Assembly: GCF_007004655.1 (NCBI RefSeq)
Contig: NZ_ML660104.1
Span: 62,001 to 126,000 of the forward strand
Direction: 5' to 3'
DNA: 64,000 bases
Source of the DNA: Exilibacterium tricleocarpae
Lineage (GTDB): Bacteria > Pseudomonadota > Gammaproteobacteria > Pseudomonadales > Cellvibrionaceae
Below the pieces are notes generated by a model. The model ran no database searches. It was not told the DNA's origin and saw nothing but the letters and a program-made list of their open reading frames with translations. Shown piece by piece: positions 8,533 through 16,800 of the stretch (position 1 is its first letter; each line of letters opens with the position of its first letter). The position numbers and the translations under genes were made by a program.

Positions 8533-8595
8533 ATGGTTTTAGCAAAAATTATTTTCGTGTTGTTGAGCTTCACTGCCGGCAACACCGCCCGTTAA
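8533..8595 (+). CDS. 20-codon micro-ORF upstream of rtcB
   Basis: The frame encodes MVLAKIIFVLLSFTAGNTAR and is preceded by a consensus AGGAGG six bases before the ATG, better than most genes here. The peptide is hydrophobic with a C-terminal Arg. It ends 31 bp before a stable nested hairpin and 257 bp before rtcB. A leader peptide, a small membrane protein or chance are all possible. There is no homolog to recognise. Confidence 0.4.
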   Translation: MVLAKIIFVLLSFTAGNTAR

Positions 8596-8626
8596 GTCAG
8601 CGGTTTTTTCCTCGACAAGATCGAGA

Positions 8627-8683
8627 AAGCTCAACAGATAGGTTTGGTTAGAAACTCTGCTGAAGAGTTCAACCCCAGAGCTT
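8627..8683 (+). ncRNA. Nested hairpin, candidate structured RNA in the rtcB leader
   Basis: Three stems nest: AAGCTC (8627) with GAGCTT (8678), GGTT (8646) with AACC (8671), and AACTCT (8653) with AGAGTT (8664) around a GCTGA loop. There is an asymmetric internal loop on the 5' side. No T-run follows, so it is not a standard terminator. rtcB operons elsewhere carry tRNA-like or Y-like RNAs, but I cannot assign this element to such a family. It could equally be a 5'-UTR control structure. Confidence 0.4.
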
Positions 8684-8852
8684 CGCTGGGACACCCGGCA
8701 ACAAAACACAGCGCCGTTTTTATTCACGCAGCCGCCGTTGTTCATGTGCAACTTTTGACGGGTGCGCCGGCGTTACCGCCGACATTACTTCATTAACCGA
8801 CAGGTGCCGGCGGCACTCGTGTCGTTACCTGTTGGTGAGAGAGGAAAAGGCT

Positions 8853-10061
8853 ATGCCTGTACAAATGGAACTCAATAAAAATGCGCGCGACGGCCACAAA
8901 CCGGTAAAGATATTTACCCGTGATATCGAGAACTCCGCGCTGACACAACTGAAAAACATTGCCGGCCTGCCCATTGTCCACGGGCATGTGGCGGCCATGC
9001 CCGATGTGCACACCGGTATCGGTGCCACCGTCGGTTCGGTGATTCCCACCCGGGAGGCAATTATTCCGGCGGCGGTCGGGGTCGATATCGGCTGTGGGAT
9101 GAATGCGGTGAGGTTGTCGCTGCGGGCGTCGCAGTTGCCCGACAATCTGCGCGGCGTGCGCGAGGCCATAGAGCGCGCCGTGCCGGTCGGTGCCGGTGCG
9201 CACAAAAAGGTTTCCGCCCGTATGGGCAGTTGCCAGCGCCTGGCGCCGGAGTTGAATCACCTGTTTGAAAAGCATCCGGTATTGTTGAAGATGATGCGCC
9301 AGCCGCAGGAGACCTGGGTCAGGCAAATGGGAACCCTTGGCAGCGGCAATCATTTTATCGAGGTGTGTATCGATGAAAGTGATTATGTCTGGATTATGCT
9401 GCACTCCGGCAGTCGGGGTATCGGCAATGCGATTGGCCGGCACTTTATCCGGTTGGCCCGCAAGGACATGACGCGGCATCAGCAGCAGCTTCCGGATAAG
9501 GACTTGGCTTACTTTACCGAAGGCAGCGAGTGTTTTGACGACTACATAGAAGCCGTCGATTGGGCCCAGCGCTACGCCGGGTTGAACCGGCGCGAAATGA
9601 TGGGGTTGGTAGTGCGGGCCATCGCTTTGCAGTTGCCGCCGTTTACAGCCATCGGCGAAGCCATTAACTGCCATCACAACTATGTGCAGAAAGAGGCGCA
9701 CTTCGGTGCCGATGTCTACGTTACCCGCAAGGGTGCGATCAGTGCCAGGAAGGGAGAGCTGGGGATTATTCCCGGTAGTATGGGAGCCAAATCCTATATT
9801 GTCAGGGGTAAAGGCAATGCCGATGCGCTTTGCAGTTGCGCTCATGGTGCCGGACGGCGCATGAGTCGCAGCGCGGCGCGGCGGCGGTTTAGCCGCCGGG
9901 ATATGGAGGCCCAGACCCAAGGCGTGGAATGCCGTAAGGACAAGGGTGTGATCGATGAAATTCCCGGTGCTTATAAGGATATTGATCAGGTGATGGAGAA
10001 CCAGAGAGACCTGGTGGAGGTGGTACATACACTGAAACAGGTGGTCTGTGTAAAAGGCTGA
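8853..10061 (+). CDS. rtcB: RtcB-family RNA ligase
   Basis: 402 aa from the ATG at 8853, preceded by GAGAGGAAAAGG; the upstream TTG at 8832 is unlikely. Signature segments are DVHTGIGATVGSV, the metal-binding VGVDIGCGMNAVR, MGTLGSGNHFIE, HSGSRGIGN, HNYVQKE, ELGIIPGSMGAKSYIV and the guanylylated His in SCAHGAGR (about residue 331). RtcB joins 2',3'-cyclic phosphate or 3'-phosphate ends to 5'-OH ends using GTP and Mn, in RNA repair. Its length matches the shorter bacterial RtcB group. It is followed by a small basic-protein gene 16 bp downstream with its own strong SD, so the two are probably co-transcribed. Confidence 0.92.
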   Translation: MPVQMELNKNARDGHKPVKIFTRDIENSALTQLKNIAGLPIVHGHVAAMPDVHTGIGATVGSVIPTREAIIPAAVGVDIGCGMNAVRLSLRASQLPDNLRGVREAIERAVPVGAGAHKKVSARMGSCQRLAPELNHLFEKHPVLLKMMRQPQETWVRQMGTLGSGNHFIEVCIDESDYVWIMLHSGSRGIGNAIGRHFIRLARKDMTRHQQQLPDKDLAYFTEGSECFDDYIEAVDWAQRYAGLNRREMMGLVVRAIALQLPPFTAIGEAINCHHNYVQKEAHFGADVYVTRKGAISARKGELGIIPGSMGAKSYIVRGKGNADALCSCAHGAGRRMSRSAARRRFSRRDMEAQTQGVECRKDKGVIDEIPGAYKDIDQVMENQRDLVEVVHTLKQVVCVKG

Positions 10062-10077
10062 CAACTCAGGAGGTTAT

Positions 10078-10275
10078 ATGGCCAAGCAAAAAAGACGTAA
10101 CCCTTATGCCTGTGATCCGATCATGCGCAAGGGCGGGGTTCACGAAAAGACCCACAAGGCGAAGCGCAACGCCGCAAAGCGAGCGATCCGGCAACAGGTT
10201 CGCGAGCGGCGCGGCGATGCGCCCGTTTTTTATGCATTATTCGAGGTGGATCGGTTTACCATGGCGATTCTTTGA
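10078..10275 (+). CDS. Small basic protein downstream of rtcB
   Basis: 65 aa with a textbook AGGAGG eight bases before its ATG. The first ~48 residues are extremely basic (MAKQKRRNPYACDPIMRKGG, then HEKTHKAKRNAAKRAIRQQVRERRGD), suggesting an RNA- or ribosome-binding role with RtcB. The last ~17 residues (VFYALFEVDRFTMAIL) are of different character. They are read through the 3' end of the convergent acetyltransferase gene, overlapping it by 46 bp. The native C-terminus may therefore have been replaced when cassette-like DNA arrived. I do not recognise the family with certainty. Confidence 0.6.
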   Translation: MAKQKRRNPYACDPIMRKGGVHEKTHKAKRNAAKRAIRQQVRERRGDAPVFYALFEVDRFTMAIL

Positions 10276-10763
10276 TCCGGGTCTGGAAGGACCGAACGCT
10301 GGTCCCGGAGTATTTCGCGGAGCTGAGGCCCACATGCGTTTTCTGGCATTTGAACGAAGTCATGACGCTCATAATACGGTTTATTCCAAGATAGGTGAGA
10401 GTAAGTCGTCAGCCAAAGCGGCTGGTCACCGCTCCAGGTTATCGCAAGTTTCAGTAGTGCAGTTCCAGCTCCCTGCCGCATTCTATCCGGATGCACAGCG
10501 ATTTGGTCCAGGTAAGGCTCACCATCAACTAAGCAGAACACAACAAACCCTACTGGTTGGTTATGTTCGTTTACCGCAACATGTGCGAGTTCTTGTTCGA
10601 TTGCTCTGGCCCATCGGATTGACTCTGCAACAATAAATGGATGATTGTTTGCAAAGCTAATATGAAGCCCGGCGTTAGTATAAAGCGTGCTTGCTTCGTC
10701 ATCGATAGCGATTAGCGTTTCCAGCTCATCAGGTTGAGCTTTGCGTAGACCGTATAATTCCAT
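10230..10763 (-). CDS. GNAT-family N-acetyltransferase
   Basis: 177 aa from the ATG at 10763 (SD GGAAAA); a GTG five codons upstream is an alternative. The acetyl-CoA site is visible as LDQIAVHPDRMRQGAGTALL (family pattern V-x-P-x-x-R-x-x-G-x-G/A), preceded by VGFVVFCLVDGEPY. The N-terminal AIDDEASTLYTNAG is typical of a subgroup common on gene cassettes. The substrate is unknown. Base composition is lower in GC than rtcB, and the gene is followed upstream by attC-like DNA, which suggests a mobile origin. Confidence 0.8.
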   Translation of the reverse strand: MELYGLRKAQPDELETLIAIDDEASTLYTNAGLHISFANNHPFIVAESIRWARAIEQELAHVAVNEHNQPVGFVVFCLVDGEPYLDQIAVHPDRMRQGAGTALLKLAITWSGDQPLWLTTYSHLSWNKPYYERHDFVQMPENACGPQLREILRDQRSVLPDPDQRIAMVNRSTSNNA

Positions 10764-10802
10764 TTTTCCAAACTTCACAAAAATTGAGGTGCTGCCACCT
10801 TC

Positions 10803-10919
10803 GCATAACGACGCCGTAAAGAGTACGCACTTTTTAGTGTGTCCGAATGGATGGCCCAGTTATCCATTAGTCTTTAATTCCTAATGAGCTTGCGAAACAA
10901 GACTCTTCCGCGTTTTATC
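10803..10919 (-). repeat. attC-like recombination site between the DUF1272 and GNAT genes
   Basis: Read on the minus strand, the element begins at the DUF1272 stop codon and ends CGTTATGC, a frequent attC right end. Its two ends are complementary: ACGCGGAAGAGT near 10905 pairs imperfectly with ACTCTTTACGGCGT near 10810. Its length (~117 bp) and its position right after a cassette-sized ORF match integron attC sites. No integrase gene is in the window, so this rests on structure only. Confidence 0.45.
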
Positions 10920-11166
10920 AATTTGCAGCAACGCAGCCTTCTTCTTTTAAAACACGCTTGGTTGATGCTGGTGCATGCGCCAACAGCTCTTTTGGTCTAA
11001 TGGGTCGTTCAACCAGATTTCCACCGCAATTTGGGCAGACCATCTTTAAAATGTTGTCTGCGCATGTTTTGCAAAAAGTACATTCAAATGTACAGATAAC
11101 AGCTTCCCTCGACTCTGGAGGGAGGTCTTTATCACAACACTCACAATTTGGCCGTAACTCTAACAT
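10918..11166 (-). CDS. DUF1272 zinc-ribbon-like small protein
   Basis: 82 aa with an AAGGAG SD. It begins MLELRPNCECCDKDLPP, has four CxxC-type cysteine pairs (CECC, CTFCKTC, CPNC) and reads NLVERPIRP near the end, an excellent match in layout to the DUF1272 family. The family has no known function and is frequent among integron cassettes. The cysteines should bind one or two zinc ions. It lies between two attC-like elements. Confidence 0.85.
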   Translation of the reverse strand: MLELRPNCECCDKDLPPESREAVICTFECTFCKTCADNILKMVCPNCGGNLVERPIRPKELLAHAPASTKRVLKEEGCVAAN

Positions 11167-11184
11167 GTCTTTCTCCTTCTAGTT

Positions 11185-11304
11185 ACATAACGAGCCTGTA
11201 GATTTGCTATTAGTGACAGTGTACTTAACTCAATTTTCATTTTTTATCAAAACAATAGAAGTTACTTTAACTGTCCCCGGAATACGCGCAGAAACTTGTT
11301 AAGC
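11185..11304 (-). repeat. attC-like recombination site between the SRPBCC and DUF1272 genes
   Basis: On the minus strand the element opens with GCTTAAC (fits RYYYAAC), overlapping the SRPBCC stop codon, and closes with CGTTATGT. The ends share an inverted similarity (TAACAAG against TAACGAG on the other strand). Its size of 120 bp nearly equals the element at 10803-10919, and both flank short ORFs in the same orientation. Confidence 0.42.
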
Positions 11305-11754
11305 GGACTTTCCCCAGGCATCAACCATCAAGTCAAATCCTTGTTGCCAGCCATCTTCACTAGCAGAGATGCTGCCAGGCGGAAGCTCTCGCAACTCGCT
11401 CGCTATATCCTCACCGGTTTGCACAAATGTGACGACACAACCAGCTCCTTCTGGAGTAATATCAATGGAAATAATGTCGCTGTTCGGAGAGAATTGTGGC
11501 ATCCCATACGTATACCGAAGTCGATGAGGTTTCTCGATTTCCAAATACTCGCCGGTCGCCTTGTATAGTGTTTCCCCTTCTTTGCGAGTGATTGTCCAAC
11601 GACCGCCGACCGACAGATTGATGTCAAACGTTGTATTTTTACCCCACCATATTTGCATCGATTCCGGGTTCGTAAACGCATTGAACACAACCTCTGGTGA
11701 GACATCAAATCGACGGAGGATTCGGAGATGGAGCGTTTCGTTGGCTTCGGTCAT
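11299..11754 (-). CDS. SRPBCC/AHSA1-like domain protein
   Basis: 151 aa. The fold is indicated by RRFDVSPEVVFNAFTNPESM, then WWGKNTTFDINLSVGGRW, the TGEYLEIEKPHRLRYTY strand pair and a C-terminal helix GWQQGFDLMVDAW. These are classic for the START/AHSA1-like family (activator of Hsp90 ATPase C-terminal type), small ligand-binding helix-grip proteins. The ligand is unknown. The start is preceded by AGAAAGG. It is the third gene of the cassette-like trio; 208 bp without any visible gene separate it from the serine hydrolase. Confidence 0.82.
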   Translation of the reverse strand: MTEANETLHLRILRRFDVSPEVVFNAFTNPESMQIWWGKNTTFDINLSVGGRWTITRKEGETLYKATGEYLEIEKPHRLRYTYGMPQFSPNSDIISIDITPEGAGCVVTFVQTGEDIASELRELPPGSISASEDGWQQGFDLMVDAWGKSA

Positions 11755-11962
11755 ATCAATACCTTTCTCAATTTTCTGAATTCCGGTGACAGTTTATAAT
11801 GGCACTTACTTAAGAGGACTCGCACAATTTATCGAATTCCACTCCCACTCTCCCTTGATCGATATTGATTAAAAATACCGAGGGTAGGTCTACCTCTGGA
11901 TAGGGCTTACAAAGCTCACCCAAAAAGTATGAACTATCCTAACGCGGGCCGAACTGGCTGAG

Positions 11963-13261
11963 CTATTCAACAGCCTGATAGACCAGTGCGCGAATTTTAT
12001 CGTGGTCGTCAATCTCTCCGCTGGGCAGTAGCTGCGTCATATAGACCACGAGCATATCCTCTTCGGGGTCTACCCAATAAACTGAATGGTAAGCACCACC
12101 CCAGCCATAGCTCTTCAGTGTGCCCGGTCGCGCGAACTGCCCCAGGTCGCCGAGGACCCAAAAACCCAGGCCGAACTTGAGGCCGGGCCCTACCCATTGT
12201 TTGTCACTGAGGTGATTGGCGGTCATTAGTTCGACGGTCTTGCGGCTCAATAAGCGTTCATTCTGCAACTCGCCACCGTTGAGCAGCATTTGCAAGAACT
12301 GCGCATAGTCAGCCGCTGTCGATACCAGGCCCGCGCCGCCGGAGAAACTTTTACGCGGTCCCTGCAGGTGATGGCCCTGGCCGATAAACGTAGGGTCCGA
12401 ATTACCGTGGGGATTTGCGGCCCGCTCTATGCCGTTTTCGGTCGCCGCGTAGACTACCGCCAGACGCTCAGCTTTCGCAGGTGGCAGGTAGAAGTGGGTA
12501 TCGTTCATACCCAACGGCTCGAAAATCTCATCGCGAAAGAACTGGTCGAGCGGCTTGCCGGAAACGACTTCGACAACCGCGCCCAGAATATCGGTATTGT
12601 AACCGTAGACGAAAGCCTCGCCGGGTTGTTTGTCCTGCGGCAGCGCGGCGATGCGGGCGATGGTTTCGCGCACGGGCTCATCCCGATTGGAAAAATACCA
12701 AGTCGCCAGTCCCGCTTTTTGCCATTTATCTTTAGCCGGCCCATAGCCGTAGCCGATACCGGCCGTATGGCTCAGCAGATCGCGCAGGGTGATGGCGCGA
12801 TTTGCAGGTACTGTTTTGTAGCCGCCTTTATCGTCGGCTGCGGCGACTGTGGTCTGCGCGAACTCCGGCAGGTATTTTCCCACCGGATCGCCGATTAACA
12901 GCTCACCGCGCTCCTGCAACATCATGATGGCGACACTGGTGATGGCTTTTGTCTGTGACGCGATACGAAATATTGCATCTTTTGTCATCGCTGTTTCAGC
13001 TTCCTTATCGCGCCAGCCGAATGCCCGAAAGTAAGCCACTTTCCCTTGCCGGGCCACCAGCATCACGCCACCCGGCAGCCGGTTGTCAGTTACATAGGTA
13101 TCGAGCGATTTGTCCAGGCGCTGCAGGCGCTCGGCGGAGAAGCCCACTTCGTTTGCTGCGACTTCCCGAAGCTTGCGTGCTTCGCCCAGCGACGGCTGCA
13201 CCAGGCTGGTTGCAACGATGAAAACCAGAACTGTTTTGACGACTGCATTGGACTTAATCAT
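11963..13261 (-). CDS. Serine hydrolase, class C beta-lactamase family
   Basis: 432 aa with a signal peptide (hydrophobic VLVFIVATSLVQPSLGEA). The catalytic SxxK is in RIASQTKAIT. A Tyr motif follows in FVYGYNTDILGAVVE, where many relatives read YS-x-x-TD. The third element region is SYGWGGAYHSVYWVDP. The length and the internal DLLSHTAGIGYG segment fit EstB-like esterases/beta-lactamase-fold hydrolases rather than true AmpC. It is probably periplasmic. Substrate prediction (ester, D-peptide or lactam) is not safe. It stands alone. Confidence 0.85.
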   Translation of the reverse strand: MIKSNAVVKTVLVFIVATSLVQPSLGEARKLREVAANEVGFSAERLQRLDKSLDTYVTDNRLPGGVMLVARQGKVAYFRAFGWRDKEAETAMTKDAIFRIASQTKAITSVAIMMLQERGELLIGDPVGKYLPEFAQTTVAAADDKGGYKTVPANRAITLRDLLSHTAGIGYGYGPAKDKWQKAGLATWYFSNRDEPVRETIARIAALPQDKQPGEAFVYGYNTDILGAVVEVVSGKPLDQFFRDEIFEPLGMNDTHFYLPPAKAERLAVVYAATENGIERAANPHGNSDPTFIGQGHHLQGPRKSFSGGAGLVSTAADYAQFLQMLLNGGELQNERLLSRKTVELMTANHLSDKQWVGPGLKFGLGFWVLGDLGQFARPGTLKSYGWGGAYHSVYWVDPEEDMLVVYMTQLLPSGEIDDHDKIRALVYQAVE

Positions 13262-13832
13262 AGGGCTTCCCGGTTGAACGTCAGTGTTCTCGATAAAAGG
13301 TGGAGTATAACCACTGCCTTACCGAATTCAACGAATAGCGCTCGCGTCCTAATGGCACCGCCTTAAGCTGACCTCTGCCGGAGGGTGCCACCCAACCCGC
13401 TAGCCGCACCACCAACAGTGACTGCGTTACCACAAGAAACATCTCCATCATTTGCCGATTTCTGCGGATTACACCCCCACCAGTTAGCCAAGGGGAGTGG
13501 TCCCCTTCCAACATGTCGTACTGATTTAACCGAAGTAAGCGCGCATACAGGTTTTCCGCGACTGGTGCGAGCCTGTCCTGGCAGGCCCATTTTCTTTGGC
13601 AAAGTATACCTGTCGATGCATCCAATAGGGCGCTTTTTATGTGTTTCGACATTTTTATCGCTGCAGGACTAAACACTCTCTGCCAGTTCTGGATAACCCA
13701 CTCAACCTGAGGCAAGCGGGGGCTGTCTTGGCGTGGTTATCAACCTCTATAACCGCCGCGTCGATTTCATATCATGCATCATGCCCCTTCCATGTTGATT
13801 TAAGCGACTTTAGCTAGAGAAGGGTAATAGTC
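13262..13832. other. Intergenic region before the giant RHS gene
   Basis: Several open frames cover 13281-13715 on both strands but none has a convincing start or family motif. I see no gene here. The last ~30 bp contain AGAGAAGGGTAATAGTC, supplying the SD of the giant gene. The RHS promoter should lie within the preceding few hundred bases. Confidence 0.45.
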
Positions 13833-16800
13833 ATGGCGGTGATTGTAAGTGGGAATGAAGCGGGTTTGCTGGATTCTTCGCTGTCAGTGCTTAATCGCAA
13901 CGATCGCAGCAAGAACAGTAACCTGGGGCAGGGCGAGCAGATCTACGTCAACGCCGCCAACGGCAACCTGCTGATCCAGCAACAGGATATCTTTTTGCCA
14001 AGCTTCGGTGAGGACTTTACCTTCGTTAGGACCTATAACTCACGCGGCACCATCACTAATGAAGAAAGCCGCCTGGATGCGCCCGAACACCAGGTCGACG
14101 ATCCGCGCTGGCGTTTCTCCACCGGCGTCTTTTTGGAGTGGGCGCGGCCGGATGAAGACGAAAACCCGGCTATCGACGAAAACTATTTCTGGATTACCTA
14201 CGGCGACGGCAGCAAGTTTGAATACCTCTACGACCAGGACCGGGGGCTGTGGGTCTCCACCGACGGTGCCGGGGCCTACGAGACACTGGAGCTGACTCGC
14301 GGCGAACTGGTGCCCGACGACGATGATTGGGACGATAACCGCATCTGGTACACCGTCACCCGCGCCGACCAGACGACTTACTCGTTCGATGCGGTGGGGC
14401 GGCTGCGCGAGACCATCGACCCCAACGGCGTCAATATGACTTACGAGTACGGCGGTAACGACCTGCTGTCGCGGGTGCTCGACGACAGCGGTCATATCCT
14501 GCGCTTCAGTTATGATTCCGACCGCCTGGTGCGCATTCGCGATGAAAACGATACCACCCTGGTGCAATATGCCTACGACAATGAGGATATCGTCGCAGTA
14601 ACGGATCGCTTCGGGCATATCACCCGCTACACCTACAACGACGAGGGACTGATTACCAATATCCGACTGCCCGAACAACAGGTGGTCGACGGGCAGACAC
14701 AGACGTTTGATCGGCGCGAGATCGAACTCAAATACGAGCGTCTGGAATGGGACAGCGGCTCCCAGGATGATATCGACGATACCGACAGCAAGGCCTGGGT
14801 GGTGCGCGAGATTATCGATGCCGGGGGTGGCAGCACCACGTTTGAATACAATTTTCAATTCCAGGACGACCCGACAGCGGCGCGGCGCTTCTTTGGCCAC
14901 TACGACCGCGCCGAGGAAGAGGAGTATCCCGGCAACGGTGTGCCGGAAGACTCTGTGGACCCCTATTCGCATTTCAGCGGCGGCACCACGACCATGGTGG
15001 ATGCCCTGGGCAATAACCGGGCCTTTTCCAACGATGCGCAGTTCAGCGCCTGGCGCCTCGCCAACGGCTACTACGCCACCTACAGCACCGCCCAGGCGGG
15101 CAGCGATCCGAGTTTTCAGGCGCAGGTGGATGCCATCCGCAACGCCCACAGCCTGACCTACAGTTACCGCGCCGACGGTTATCTGACCTCGGTGGTCGAC
15201 CAACAGGGATTTGAAACCACCTATCAATACGACGGTTCCGATAACCTAATCGCCGTAACCGACCGCAACGGCTACGGTGCAATCACCAGCGACAGCAGTT
15301 ACTACCGCGAACTCAGGAAAGAGTTGGGGTTTGTCGATGTGGCGGGCAATGGCAAGCTGGTTGCCGAACTCTCTGTTGCGGAGAAGCAGGCGCTGCTCGA
15401 GGCCTTTACCAGCCACTTCACCTACGATGACGATGGCAATTTGCTGTCGGCGACCGACAATGCCGATAACCGCACCACGTTTACCTACACCGACTTCAAT
15501 AAAGTGTCGAGTTCCACCTCAGCGCTGGGCAACGCGCTGGTCACCAGTGACGAACAACAGTACCAGGAGAAACGTATTGCGCTGGGTTATGCAGCGCTGG
15601 TGGCAGATTTAAGTGCCGGCGATAGCCAGGCGCTACTCGATTTGCACACAACGTTTTTTGACTATGACGCCGGCCAAAACCTGGTTGAGCGCCGCGACCC
15701 GGGTGGCGATATCACCCGCTTCGATTACGACGCCAACGGCAACCAGATTCGTCGCACGGTCTTCCTCGATGCCGCTGACTTGAACGATCCGGCCAAGCAA
15801 CAGGTAACGGAGTTTACCTACGATGCCTTCGGCAACAATATTCGCACAGTGGATGCCGAAGGCAATATTACCCACAGCGACTTCGACATCTATGGCAACC
15901 TGACTCAGTTTATCGATGGCAATGGTGGGGTTACCTCGTTGACCTACGATGCGGATAACCGCCTGCTGTCGGTCACCGACCCGGTGGGCAATACCACCCT
16001 CAATACTTACGACGCGGTGGGTAATCGTATCAGTGTGACCGATGCCAACGGCAATACCATTACCCAGGTGTTTGACCGCAACAACAATCTGATTGCCACC
16101 CTCGACCCTGTGCAGAACGATCCCGCCCAGGATCGGCTTACGCAATTCGAGTACGACGTGGTGGGCAACCAGACCGCAGTGGTCGATGCCGAGGGGCGTC
16201 GCACCGAGTTTGTATTTAATGCGCGCCGGGAGTTGGTCGAAGCCATCTCCGCGGAGGTGGTCGGCGCCGATGGCGCGACGCCGACCAGTTACAGCTCAAC
16301 GTTTGCCTATGACGGTGAGGGCAACCGGGTTCGCGCCACCAACAACCGCGGTTTTACCACCGAGGTTTTGTATACGCAAAACAATCTGGTTCGCCAGCAG
16401 ACCGAGCCCAACGGACAGATTACCCGCATCGTTTACGATGCCAACAACAACCAGATTCAAATCACTGCCGGGGTACAGTTGGCGCCGAGTCTGCGGCAGG
16501 TGCTGAGTTTCACTTACGACGAAGAGAATCAATTGGTCACGCAGACCGATGCTGAAGGCAATGTCACGCAATTTGCCTATGATGCGCCGGGCAATCGCGT
16601 CGCGGTGACCGATGCCAACGGCAATATCACCGAATTTGAGTATGACGGCAATAACCGCCGGGTACGGGAGATTTTTGCCGAGGTGATCGACCCGGTGACG
16701 CAGGCGCCGGTGCGCTACACCATCGATCATATCTTTGATGCCAACGGCAATGAAATTGAAACTATCGATGAGAACGGTAGCAGCACCCGCTTTACGTTTG

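Larger units (their letters stand above)
8263..8852. other. Divergent intergenic region with operator, palindrome, micro-ORF and hairpin
   Basis: Between the divergent GbsR-like gene and rtcB lie an inverted repeat (8272-8297), a 14-bp palindrome (8392-8405), a 20-codon ORF with an ideal Shine-Dalgarno (8533-8595) and a nested hairpin (8627-8683). An AT-rich stretch around 8430-8510 may contain the rtcB promoter. The 70-aa minus frame at 8539-8751 has no support. Confidence 0.5.

Noticed and set aside
8539-8751. 70-aa minus frame opposite the rtcB leader
   Set aside because: Overlaps the hairpin and the micro-ORF and has no family signal.
13281-13715. 144-aa minus frame and overlapping plus and minus frames before the RHS gene
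   Set aside because: No domain, no good SD, and competing frames of similar length; kept as intergenic.
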